DNA from: Paenibacillus catalpae
GTDB taxonomy: Bacteria; Bacillota; Bacilli; Paenibacillales; Paenibacillaceae
Direction: 5' to 3'
DNA: 62,272 nucleotides
NCBI RefSeq assembly: GCF_900112695.1
Contig: NZ_FOMT01000010.1
Span: forward strand, 1 to 62,272
Shown here: positions 43,292 to 50,682 of the stretch, one piece after another
Position numbering within the stretch: the first letter of the stretch is position 1
How the letters are laid out: every line of letters begins with the position of its first letter
Made by a program: the position numbers and the translations under genes
The notes under the pieces: generated by a model
What the model was told of the DNA's origin: nothing
What the model saw: only the letters and a program-made list of their open reading frames with translations
The model's database searches: none

Positions 43292-43765
43292 ATGATTCGA
43301 GAACAAGAAGATCAAGCCTGGATGCGGCTCGCCATAGAAGAAGCCAAAAAAGCCGAGCAAATAGGCGAAGTACCGATCGGCGCAATCCTAGTGAAAGACG
43401 GGGAAATTGTCGGAAGGGGGTATAATTTGCGGGAGATTAACCATGATCCGACTGCGCATGCCGAAATGGTCGCTATTCGTGAAGCTTGTGAGCGGCTTGG
43501 TGCTTGGCGGCTCTTGGACTGTACGCTGTACGTCACACTTGAGCCTTGTCCGATGTGCGCAGGCGCCATTGTCCAGTCCAGGGTGAAACGGGTTGTATAC
43601 GGAACGGGAGATCCTAAAGCAGGCTGTGCAGGCACATTAATGAACTTGCTTCAGGAGCCCCGCTTCAATCACGAAACAGAATTGACTAGCGGCATTCTAC
43701 AGACTGAATGCGCTGAACTGTTAACTAATTTCTTCAGAAACTTGCGTAACAAGCGGAAATTATAA
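43292..43765 (+). CDS. tadA: tRNA adenosine(34) deaminase TadA
   Basis: TadA converts A34 of tRNA-Arg(ACG) to inosine. The 157-residue protein has the zinc-binding HAE (HAEMVAIREA, near 57-59) and PCPMC (near 87-91) motifs of the deaminase fold, with the catalytic Glu in HAE. The start at 43292 follows TTGGAGGG. An in-frame ATG 11 codons upstream lies close to the Spo0A box. In B. subtilis tadA directly precedes the SRP RNA and dnaX; here those are 38 kb away, in the opposite direction. It is convergent with the Spo0E-like gene and ends one base before it. Confidence 0.94.
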   Translation: MIREQEDQAWMRLAIEEAKKAEQIGEVPIGAILVKDGEIVGRGYNLREINHDPTAHAEMVAIREACERLGAWRLLDCTLYVTLEPCPMCAGAIVQSRVKRVVYGTGDPKAGCAGTLMNLLQEPRFNHETELTSGILQTECAELLTNFFRNLRNKRKL

Positions 43766-43957
43766 CTACTCGCTTCTGCGAGCGGAAGAACAAGCAACTT
43801 CGTTACGTTGAATATATTGCAAAGCAACAATCAATTGATCAGCTTCTTCGCTTATCGCAAGGACATCGGGGTCAGTCAGGCTACCGCGTGCCTCCGCTAC
43901 TTCATGAAGCTTCAGCCGCAGCGATTGCAATTGTATAAGCAGATCAGTTTTGTCCAT
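43766..43957 (-). CDS. Spo0E-like aspartyl-phosphate phosphatase
   Basis: The 63-residue protein has the two-helix pattern of the Spo0E family. It includes the core SLTDPDVLAISEEADQLIV, in which SEEAD replaces the usual SQELD motif. Spo0E members dephosphorylate Spo0A-P and so delay sporulation. The substitution of Gln by Glu and Leu by Ala in the motif could lower activity. The start at 43957 has a distant AAGGAG (17 nt upstream), so translation may be weak. It abuts tadA in the convergent orientation. Two Spo0A boxes lie upstream. Confidence 0.75.
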   Translation of the reverse strand: MDKTDLLIQLQSLRLKLHEVAEARGSLTDPDVLAISEEADQLIVALQYIQRNEVACSSARRSE

Positions 43958-44006
43958 AATCGCTTTGGGGCACGCTCCTTAATTTCATTGATGTAGGTAT
44001 ATGATA

Positions 44007-44082
44007 ATTATACGCTTTCTTTATATGACTGTTTGTAAAAACCTGTCGACAAGGAAACACAATTTTCAGGCATGATTCGACA
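44007..44082 (-). promoter_or_regulatory. Promoter of the Spo0E-like gene with Spo0A boxes
   Basis: On the minus strand a -10 TATAAT (44007-44012) lies 50 nt upstream of the start. A Spo0A-like site TTGTCGACAGG (near 44043-44053, one mismatch in the core) and a perfect TGTCGAA (44076-44082) lie about 35-70 nt upstream of the -10. No good -35 is visible, as is usual for promoters activated by Spo0A. Confidence 0.5.
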
Positions 44083-44241
44083 CGATTTGGACCAACAGTA
44101 CTAAATTACCATCTTTTGTGGGAGTCGTCTAGATGTTTCATGCTCGTTCATATATTTGTTGATAAGATATCTGACATAAACACAGACGAAATCACGTCGT
44201 TGCAAGTTACAAGCCTCCCATGCTAAAATAAACCATACTGC

Positions 44242-44319
44242 GCGCCCGTAGCTCAGCAGGATAGAGCGACAGTTTCCTAAACTGTGCGTCGCGGGTTCGA
44301 ATCCCGCCGTGGCGCGCCA
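44242..44319 (+). tRNA. tRNA-Arg (anticodon CCT) with an extra base in the acceptor stem
   Basis: The arms are clear: acceptor GCGCCCG, D stem GCTC/GAGC, anticodon stem ACAGT/ACTGT with loop TTCCTAA (anticodon CCT), T stem GCGGG/CCCGC with TTCGAAT, and encoded CCA. The 3' acceptor strand is CGTGGCGC, one base longer than expected. Without the T it would be CGGGCGC and pair perfectly. The T must bulge, making the gene 78 nt instead of 77. Confidence 0.85.
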
Positions 44320-44431
44320 TACCTCGAACTTCCAGAACCGCATGATAAAATGTGGTTCTTTTTTATTTTAACCAGAAAAGGAGGCTCTCCTTTCCTGAGT
44401 GGAATCAACGGAAGCCGGATAACAAAAATAT

Positions 44432-44468
44432 AAAAAAAAGCACACAAATCATGGATTTGCGTGCTTTT
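44432..44468 (-). terminator. Terminator of the MBL-fold hydrolase gene
   Basis: AAAAGCACAC and GCGTGCTTTT pair, with an inner AAATC/GATTT stem. On the minus strand it is followed by TTTTATATTTTT. It lies just after the stop codon. Confidence 0.8.
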
Positions 44469-44478
44469 GGTTAAGAAT

Positions 44479-45201
44479 TTATATCCCTTGGGTCAAAGCA
44501 GCAATACGCGTGTTCACATCGCCTTGAAGCATGCCGCCATGATAGCAGATAACGGTCTCAACATCGTACTTCTTGAATTTCTTCAGCGACTGAAGAGCGG
44601 TTGCCATGTCCGGGGTTACCGCCTCTCTAGGGCCCTTCAGCTCTCCGTTATCGACAACCATGGCATCACCTGCAATTAAGGTTTTGCTTAGCTGATGATA
44701 GAGACTGACATGACCTGGGGTATGGCCCGGTGTATGGATAACCGTTATACCGCCCGCAAACGGCAGAACCTCGCCGTCTGCCATTGTACGATCAACGTTG
44801 GAGCCTGGTTTGAGGAAAGCTGCTTCAAACTGGCTTCGCGCCAGCTCCGGGAGCGCACCCAGCAGACCGGCCAGTCTCTCTGGGGAAACCTTGAGCATCG
44901 GCTGCTTCCCGTCGATCACCGCTCTGTCATCTTCATGAGCGTAGACAACAAGCTCCGGGTTGTCCGCCTTAAAGGCCGGAAGACCCCCGATATGATCAAT
45001 ATCCTGATGGGTGAGAAGAATTGCACTCAACCGTTGTTCCCCGATACCTGCCTGCTTGGCAAGCTCTATAATAACCGAGGCAGAACCGGGCATGCCCGTA
45101 TCCACGAGCACCCACTCGTCCTGATCGAAAAGCACTGTCGGACATACCGTCATCGGTCCTAAATTTAGTTCCAGCATTTCAATACCTTGAGCAATACGCA
45201 T
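44479..45201 (-). CDS. Metallo-beta-lactamase fold hydrolase
   Basis: The 240-residue hydrolase has the fold's metal-binding motif LLTHQDIDHIGG (HXHXDH variant with Gln in place of the second His), HTPGHTPGHVSLYH and VICYHGGM. The replacement of one ligand (THQDIDH) is found in some members of the family. The substrate is not known; glyoxalase II-like or lactonase activity is possible. The start at 45201 follows GAGGAGGCAGGAATA. It forms a monocistronic unit. Confidence 0.85.
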   Translation of the reverse strand: MRIAQGIEMLELNLGPMTVCPTVLFDQDEWVLVDTGMPGSASVIIELAKQAGIGEQRLSAILLTHQDIDHIGGLPAFKADNPELVVYAHEDDRAVIDGKQPMLKVSPERLAGLLGALPELARSQFEAAFLKPGSNVDRTMADGEVLPFAGGITVIHTPGHTPGHVSLYHQLSKTLIAGDAMVVDNGELKGPREAVTPDMATALQSLKKFKKYDVETVICYHGGMLQGDVNTRIAALTQGI

Positions 45202-45306
45202 TATTCCTGCCTCCTCTTCAAATGAGCCATAAACATTCGAGTAGAGTATAGAGCTCTTCTTGCATGCACGTCAAATCGGAACGTTGACGAAAATATATAA
45301 AGGGAA

Positions 45307-45644
45307 GTGATCTTATTAAGCTGCTTTTTGTATGCAGCAGGAATAAGTGGCGCAGTCTTACCGCGGAGAAAGTGTTTGAAGCATACAGCATGTACGAGGT
45401 AAGATCGGCCGGAACCGAAGAGAATGCCCGAATAAAGGTAACTGCCGGACATGTTGGCTGGGCAGATGTTATCTTTGTGATGGAGAAAAAGCACCTGAGA
45501 AGACTGTAGGCCAAATTCGCAGCTGAATTTATCGGCAAGCAGACGATTTGCCTTGGTATTCCCGATGAATACAGTTATATGGATGATGACTTAATCGAGC
45601 TGTTAAAAAGCAGTGTATCGGATTACATAGAGGTACCCGATTAA
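45307..45644 (+). pseudogene. Broken low-molecular-weight protein tyrosine phosphatase gene
   Basis: The plus strand from 45318 translates as KLLFVCSRNKWRSLTAEKVFEAYS, with the CX5R phosphatase loop CSRNKWR at the N-terminus. It runs on as AGTEENARIKVTAGHVGWADVIFVMEKKHLRRL and then meets TAG at 45507-45509. The same frame then continues as AKFAAEFIGKQTICLGIPDEYSYMDDDLIELLKSSV and ends at 45642. The family is about 108 residues. The 5' end is also damaged: a GTG at 45307 after AAAGGGAA is in another frame (one base lacking). Two lesions, with the rest well kept, suggest recent loss. Confidence 0.8.
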
Positions 45645-45691
45645 CTTTGGTGCCGCATGTCCCATTTTAAGAACCTACCCGAGGTGAATCC

Positions 45692-45955
45692 ATGATTGTA
45701 CTCGTTATTATCGGCGTGTTTATTGCAGGCTTTATTACTTACTGGATTTTACACGAAGTCATTCAAAGCGCTGTCGACAATTCAACGATGGCAAGAAATA
45801 TTCAGGAGATCCGGGATCATCTGGTTGGCAACAAAGCCGCAGAGCAGGCCGCCAGCGATGAAGACCACGAGAACTGCCCGGGCTGCAATCATCTGGTCCG
45901 CAAGACGGAAAAGGTATGCGGCAATTGCGGATTAGCCTTAAGGGATTGGGATTGA
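45692..45955 (+). CDS. Small membrane-anchored zinc-ribbon protein
   Basis: The 87-residue protein has one N-terminal helix (2-22). A short linker with a helical segment (25-50) leads to a zinc ribbon of CPGC (near 62-65) and CGNC (near 76-79). I know of no assigned function. The start at 45692 follows GAGGTGAATCC. It lies 47 nt past the broken phosphatase gene on the same strand, so it may once have shared its transcript. Confidence 0.75.
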   Translation: MIVLVIIGVFIAGFITYWILHEVIQSAVDNSTMARNIQEIRDHLVGNKAAEQAASDEDHENCPGCNHLVRKTEKVCGNCGLALRDWD

Positions 45956-46275
45956 CTAAGTGATGATTTTTTCGCGGCATACATGCATAGCAATCGTCTA
46001 TCCCGACCATAATACTTTTGACGGTGTGAAGTGAGGTGTGGTTCCATTGTCCAATTTGGTGCAAGAACTGCTGAGGGATCTGAACTAGCCACTTAATGCG
46101 ATGGAAGCGAGGGGTTGTGCCGCAGAGTACTTCCAAACGCGTGCCTAACACGCTCCGCCCTAACGGTTCGTGTAAAGCCGTGCCCGAGTGATTTCAATAC
46201 GTGAAGTGTGATATGTAAAGTCTCATTCAATCAACACACCGTCGGAAGAGGGGCCTGTAACAGGGCTCCTCTTTT
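45956..46275 (+). other. 380-nt gap with a terminator-like hairpin
   Basis: No convincing gene lies between 45956 and 46335. An open frame on the minus strand overlaps the zinc-ribbon gene and shows no recognisable domain. A hairpin (AAGAGG...GCCTG / CAGG...CCTCTT, 46245-46273) followed by TTTTCTG may be the terminator of the zinc-ribbon gene. Confidence 0.5.
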
Positions 46276-46335
46276 CTGTTGAAAAGAACCTTGGCGGGCG
46301 GTATACTCCTATTAATTCCAAGGAGGTGCCATTCA

Positions 46336-46854
46336 ATGTTCGAACGTCCACAAGCAGGCGAATATAACGAGTTTTTCTCCCGTTATATCAGCCTTGTCCC
46401 AGAAGGGAACCTGATTACTCTGTTAGAGGAACAGCAAGCGGAGGCGAACCGGATCTTCCCCGCAGTATCCGCTGACCAAGCCGAGTTCCGCTATGCCGTA
46501 GGCAAGTGGTCTCTGAAAGAAGTTCTTGGTCACGTAACGGATACGGAGCGTATTATTAGTTACCGTCTGCTCCGGATCGCCAGAGGAGACTCAACCCCGC
46601 TTCCGGGCTTTGATCAGGATGCTTATATGGAAGGCGAGCCTTTCCGCGACCTCACGATCTCCGATCTGCTGGACAATTATAATGCCGTCCGCCAGGCGAC
46701 CATCCTGCTGCTTAAGCAGCTGCCTGCCGAAGCATACACCCGGACCGGCATTGCGAATCAGTCGCCGCTTAGTGTACGTGCAATAGCATGTATTTTGTAT
46801 GGTCACGAACGGAATCATTTGACGATTATCCAGGAGCGTTATTTAAATAACTAA
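46336..46854 (+). CDS. DinB family protein
   Basis: The 172-residue protein has the DinB four-helix bundle pattern. Histidines in a metal site are visible in KEVLGHVTDTERI (near 64) and YGHERNHLTII (near 155 and 159). Members are mostly metal-binding; some are thiol-dependent S-transferases, others are of unknown role. The start at 46336 follows AAGGAGGTGCCATTCA. A frame extension to 46279 lacks a ribosome site. It is convergent with the metI gene, and its stop abuts the metI stop. Confidence 0.85.
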   Translation: MFERPQAGEYNEFFSRYISLVPEGNLITLLEEQQAEANRIFPAVSADQAEFRYAVGKWSLKEVLGHVTDTERIISYRLLRIARGDSTPLPGFDQDAYMEGEPFRDLTISDLLDNYNAVRQATILLLKQLPAEAYTRTGIANQSPLSVRAIACILYGHERNHLTIIQERYLNN

Positions 46855-47517
46855 TTACTTACGCTTATCCAATCGGGAGGCAGCGAAGCTGCCTATCCAT
46901 TGGACAAGCTGAACGATTACGACAAGAATCACTATACAGGCCGCCATAACCTCGGTCTCAAACCTCTGATAGCCGTAACGAATGGCCAAGTCGCCTATGC
47001 CCCCGCCCCCGACAGTACCTGCTGCAGCCGAGTACGAGATAAAGCTGATGATCGTCACCGTAAGGCCGGATACCAGTCCCGGACGGGCTTCGGACAACAG
47101 TACTCCCCATATTATATGCTTCATCGACGCTCCAGAGGCTACTGCTGCCTCGATAACCCCTTTAGGCACGTCCCGCAGGCTTTGCTCCACCAGCCTCGCA
47201 TAGAACGGAATAGCCGCCACGGAGAGCGATACCGAAGCCGCCAGAGGACCAATCGCGGTTCCTACAATCATTCTGGAGAACGGAATTAAGGCAACGAGCA
47301 GAATGAGGAACGGAAAAGAACGCACAAGGTTCACCGCATAACTGACAACGCTATATAACGGACGGTTAGCCCGCAGATTGCCCGGTGCCGTCAGGAAGAG
47401 CAGGATCCCGACCGGCATGCCAACGATAATCGCGGCGGCAACGGAGATCGAGACCATCGTAAATGTCTGCTCGATCGCTTTTATAATCTCCGATTGTAAG
47501 GCCAGAATGCTATCCAC
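46855..47517 (-). CDS. metI: Methionine-type ABC transporter permease
   Basis: The 220-residue membrane permease has five helices. The EAA loop reads EAAVASGASMKHIIWGVLLSEARPGLV (near 140-166). Conserved segments NLVRSFPFLILLVALIPF and GTVGGGGIGDLAIRYGYQRF are those of MetI/MetP. The start is GTG at 47517, after GGGGGGAGGG, inside the end of metN. A longer frame upstream is the other-frame reading of metN. No metQ substrate-binding gene is in the window. Confidence 0.88.
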   Translation of the reverse strand: MDSILALQSEIIKAIEQTFTMVSISVAAAIIVGMPVGILLFLTAPGNLRANRPLYSVVSYAVNLVRSFPFLILLVALIPFSRMIVGTAIGPLAASVSLSVAAIPFYARLVEQSLRDVPKGVIEAAVASGASMKHIIWGVLLSEARPGLVSGLTVTIISFISYSAAAGTVGGGGIGDLAIRYGYQRFETEVMAACIVILVVIVQLVQWIGSFAASRLDKRK

Positions 47518-48292
47518 GGTAACCCTCCCCCCTCCGCCAGACGGAAGAGGACGATACTTCAGCCGTATCGAACAAAAACTGCCCAAGCGGCGTTACCGGC
47601 TTGATCTCCGGGAGAGTCATATCCAGCTGCTCGGTAATCGCGCCGCCCTCCATTACAGCAACGCGGCTGCACAGCCGTTTCGCTACCTGAATCTCATGCG
47701 TCACCAGCATAATGGTGACCTGCAATTCGCGGTTGATCTTCTCCAGAAATTCCAGAATAGACAGCGTAGTGACCGGATCAAGCGCCGATGTCGGTTCGTC
47801 GCATAGAAGCACCTTCGGATTGTTCGCAAGCGCTCTGGCGATCGCCACCCGCTGCTTCTGACCGCCGCTTAGCTGAGCAGGATACTGCTTCGCTTTATCC
47901 GCCAGTCCGACAATCTCAAGGCATTCCTCTGCCCTTCTCTTTCGCTCCCTTCCGGGCAGCTTTGCGGCTTTAAGCACAAACTCCACATTGGCTGCACAAG
48001 TCTCATTGCTAAGCAGATTATAATGCTGAAAAACCATTCCGATCGACCGTCTCGCCTCCCGAAGCTCTCCTGCGCTTAGCCCCGTAAGCTCTTGTCCATC
48101 TATGTAAACCTCGCCAGCGGTCGGCAGCTCAAGCAGATTAGCCATCCGCAGCAAGGTTGATTTGCCCGCTCCGCTGAATCCGATTATCCCTTGAATCTGC
48201 CCCTTCTCTACATGCAATGAGGTAGGCCGAACCGCCTCCACCCACTGCCTGCCGGCCTTGAATTGCTTGCTGACTTCTCTAAATGTGATCAT
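47510..48292 (-). CDS. metN: Methionine-type ABC transporter ATPase, short form
   Basis: The 260-residue ATPase has Walker A GFSGAGKST (near 38-46), the Q-loop MVFQHYNLL, signature LSGGQKQR, Walker B VLLCDEPTSALDP and the H-loop THE. MetN is normally about 340 residues with a C-terminal NIL domain that binds methionine and inhibits transport. Here the protein ends soon after the nucleotide-binding domain, so this regulation seems to be absent. The start at 48292 follows AGGAGAAAGATAT. It overlaps metI by 8 nt. No SAM riboswitch is seen in the 104-nt upstream gap. Confidence 0.88.
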   Translation of the reverse strand: MITFREVSKQFKAGRQWVEAVRPTSLHVEKGQIQGIIGFSGAGKSTLLRMANLLELPTAGEVYIDGQELTGLSAGELREARRSIGMVFQHYNLLSNETCAANVEFVLKAAKLPGRERKRRAEECLEIVGLADKAKQYPAQLSGGQKQRVAIARALANNPKVLLCDEPTSALDPVTTLSILEFLEKINRELQVTIMLVTHEIQVAKRLCSRVAVMEGGAITEQLDMTLPEIKPVTPLGQFLFDTAEVSSSSVWRRGEGYRG

Positions 48293-48358
48293 ATCTTTCT
48301 CCTATTATCTCCGCGTCGAACTTGTCCTTATGGTAGCAAACATTGACAAGCGTGGGCA

Positions 48359-48388
48359 AGCTAAGCTCCCGCACAAGAAGCTTAGCTG
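48359..48388. other. Perfect inverted repeat after the glycosyltransferase gene
   Basis: AGCTAAGCT (48360-48368) and AGCTTAGCT (48380-48388) form a 9-bp stem with an 11-nt loop, 9 nt past the glycosyltransferase stop. No T run follows it, so it may be a weak terminator or RNA-stabilising stem. Confidence 0.45.
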
Positions 48389-48396
48389 TCCAGTGC

Positions 48397-49164
48397 TTAT
48401 CGAGCATTGGAATTCGGACGCCGAAGCCCCAGTCTGCGGAGCTGCTGAATACTGCGGTTCACGTGTTTCCGGTAATAAGCGGTTTTTCTAATGACCGCGC
48501 CTTTCGACCGTAAAAGATGACTATCCGTTATCTTCCACGTATGGGAGCTTCGGTCCGCCCTGCGCATGGCTGCGAAGTTATAGGGCGTTGTCGTATAGAC
48601 CCGAAACTTCTGCTCCAGCGCCCCCTTAATAAACCGGACATCCGAGCCTTGGCGGACCTTGTTATTAAAGGACACCTTTTCCAGAACCCGCTTGTGAAAC
48701 ATAATCGTAGCCCCGGCAACCCTGCTGACCGGTGAATACCAGGGGGTGCCTCTTTTTCGAAGCAGCAAGGTCAAACGATGGGGGAAAAAATAATAAATTT
48801 CCTGCTTTCCGACAATATCCGCCTTACTGGTCTGGAACATGGCCATCGCCTCAGGAATGTAATTGGAGCCGTAATAATCATCATCATCAAACTTGGCGAT
48901 ATAGTCATACTTGGCCCGCGAAGCTGCGTAATTAAGACACGCACCAAGCTTCGAGCTCTCCGGCATCCGGAAAACCCTCACATTCGGGTAGGATTTGGCC
49001 TTATTCTGATATTGTCCAAGCCCTGCCTTATCTTTATTTACAATAATAATAAGCTCTTTATTCTCCCAATCCTGACGGGAGTAGTTTTGAAAGAGCTGAT
49101 TGATATGTTGGGGACGCATCGTAGCCGTGATAATCGTAACGCCTCTTGCTTTTGCTGCGCTCAT
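48397..49164 (-). CDS. Family 2-like glycosyltransferase
   Basis: The 255-residue enzyme has a GT-A fold: TIITATMRPQHINQLFQNYSRQ at the N-terminus, the DXD-type metal site FDDDDYY (near 89-95) and SNYIPEAMAMFQ. It has no signal or membrane segment. Sugar donor and acceptor cannot be told. The start at 49164 follows GGAAGGTGCGAAGCG. It is divergent from the nucleotide-sugar dehydrogenase gene, and both may serve a surface polysaccharide. Confidence 0.82.
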   Translation of the reverse strand: MSAAKARGVTIITATMRPQHINQLFQNYSRQDWENKELIIIVNKDKAGLGQYQNKAKSYPNVRVFRMPESSKLGACLNYAASRAKYDYIAKFDDDDYYGSNYIPEAMAMFQTSKADIVGKQEIYYFFPHRLTLLLRKRGTPWYSPVSRVAGATIMFHKRVLEKVSFNNKVRQGSDVRFIKGALEQKFRVYTTTPYNFAAMRRADRSSHTWKITDSHLLRSKGAVIRKTAYYRKHVNRSIQQLRRLGLRRPNSNAR

Positions 49165-49296
49165 CGCTTCGCACCTTCCTATAATCTTTCTGAAAATGGA
49201 CATGACATGCAGGCTTATGTCGTGCTCATCTCTAGCAGCTTTTTAATATTTTAGTAGAATAGGATCGCGGTTTTGCGAAAGGAGATAGATAAATCT

Positions 49297-50628
49297 ATGA
49301 AGGAAGACCATACGGTAGAGGTCATGCAAAAGAAGGTCGCGATTATCGGTCTCGGTTTTGTAGGACTGCCGCTCTCGATGATGTTCGTGCGCAAAGGATT
49401 CCACGTAATCGGTATCGACTATGATTCCCGGAAAATCTCGGCCATTCAGCAAGGAAAAAGCTACATCCAGGACTTATCCGATTCGGATATAGCGGAGGCC
49501 GTTCAATCGGGGCGCTGGCAGGTATCTGCGGACTATGCAGCCTTATCGGGCGCCGATACCGTTATTATATGCGTACCCACCCCATTATCGCCGGACAACA
49601 GCCCTGATTTATCATACTTGACCGACACTTGCAGCAGACTTGCCCCGCTGCTGACCCCCGGTCAGCTTGTTGTGATTGAGAGCTCCACCTATCCCGGAAC
49701 GACTCGTGAGGTTGTGCTGCCCTTACTTGAAAAAAGCGGTCTAAGGATCGGACAACAACTCTATCTCGGGTATTCCCCTGAGCGGATTGATCCCGGGAAC
49801 AAAAGCATTTCCTTCTCCGACATTCCCAAAATCATCAGTGGCATAACAGCCGACTGTGAACGGAAGCTATACGCCGTTTACTCCCAGGTGTTTGAACAAG
49901 TGGTCACGGTCTCCACAACGGAAGCAGCAGAGACGGCCAAACTGCTGGAGAACAGCTATCGGTTCATTAATATCTCGTTTATCAATGAATTCGCACAACT
50001 GTGCGACCGGTTAAACGTCAATGTGTGGGAGGTTATTAAGGCCGCAGCGACCAAACCTTACGGCTTCAGCGCCTTCTATCCCGGTCCGGGAGTTGGCGGT
50101 CACTGTATTCCCGTAGACCCGCTTTACCTCCAGTGGAAAGCCGCACAGGCCGGTATAACCAGCCGCTTTATTGAACTCTCTCAACAAGTCAATGACAGCT
50201 TGCCGGCTTACCTTGCCGATCGGATCGAGCAAGAACTTCCGGGCAGAAAGAGACTTGCAGGAGCCCGTATCCTCGTCTATGGCGTTACCTATAAGCCCGA
50301 TATCGCCGATGTGCGGGAATCTGCCGCCCTTCCGATCATAAATACCCTGCTGCATCGAGGCGCGGCCGTAGATTATCATGATCCCTATATCCCGCACATC
50401 AAGCTGGAAGATGGTTCCAAGCTTCAAGGCATCGAATTAACAGGGGAGCGGCTGAAACAGGCCGACTGCGTGCTGATCTGCATGAATCACGAGGTAATGC
50501 CGGGTGATCTGATCATCAAGCATAGCCGCTTTATCTTTGATACCCGCCACTCACTATCGGTGAACCCTGCTGACCATCCAATAACAGGCAAGCTTGTCAC
50601 CTTCGGCGATGGGACAACGATCGGATGA
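49297..50628 (+). CDS. Nucleotide-sugar dehydrogenase (UDP-hexose 6-dehydrogenase type)
   Basis: The enzyme oxidises the C6 of a nucleotide sugar to a carboxylate using NAD. The 443-residue protein has the NAD motif VAIIGLGFVGLPLSMMF (near 14-30), the hinge helix NSYRFINISFINEFAQLC and the catalytic cysteine in PGPGVGGHCIPVDPLYL (near 270). The C-terminal domain is VYGVTYKPDIADVRESAALPI. It is closer to the WbpA/WecC (UDP-GlcNAc/ManNAc) group than to UDP-glucose dehydrogenase. The start at 49297 follows AAGGAGATAGATAAATCT. Followed by a strong terminator. Confidence 0.88.
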   Translation: MKEDHTVEVMQKKVAIIGLGFVGLPLSMMFVRKGFHVIGIDYDSRKISAIQQGKSYIQDLSDSDIAEAVQSGRWQVSADYAALSGADTVIICVPTPLSPDNSPDLSYLTDTCSRLAPLLTPGQLVVIESSTYPGTTREVVLPLLEKSGLRIGQQLYLGYSPERIDPGNKSISFSDIPKIISGITADCERKLYAVYSQVFEQVVTVSTTEAAETAKLLENSYRFINISFINEFAQLCDRLNVNVWEVIKAAATKPYGFSAFYPGPGVGGHCIPVDPLYLQWKAAQAGITSRFIELSQQVNDSLPAYLADRIEQELPGRKRLAGARILVYGVTYKPDIADVRESAALPIINTLLHRGAAVDYHDPYIPHIKLEDGSKLQGIELTGERLKQADCVLICMNHEVMPGDLIIKHSRFIFDTRHSLSVNPADHPITGKLVTFGDGTTIG

Positions 50629-50630
50629 AA

Positions 50631-50680
50631 AATAGGCCTTTGCAAAATGCGGGAAGCCGCGTCTGCAAAGGCCTATTTGT
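50631..50680. terminator. Terminator after the sugar dehydrogenase gene
   Basis: AATAGGCCTTTGCA and TGCAAAGGCCTATT (14 perfect pairs) enclose a 19-nt loop with a further stem. T runs follow on the plus strand. The nuclease gene ends just beyond it on the other strand. Confidence 0.85.
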
Positions 50681-50682
50681 TA

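Noticed and set aside
44101..44343. Open frame of 80 codons on the minus strand
   Set aside because: It runs across the tRNA-Arg gene antisense; a common artefact of tRNA sequence.
45759..46151. Open frame of 130 codons on the minus strand
   Set aside because: Overlaps the convincing zinc-ribbon gene, has no ribosome site or known domain. A possible decayed gene in 45956-46151 cannot be supported.
48293..48396. SAM riboswitch upstream of metN
   Set aside because: The 104-nt gap lacks the S-box core and holds only an inverted repeat that belongs to the upstream glycosyltransferase gene.
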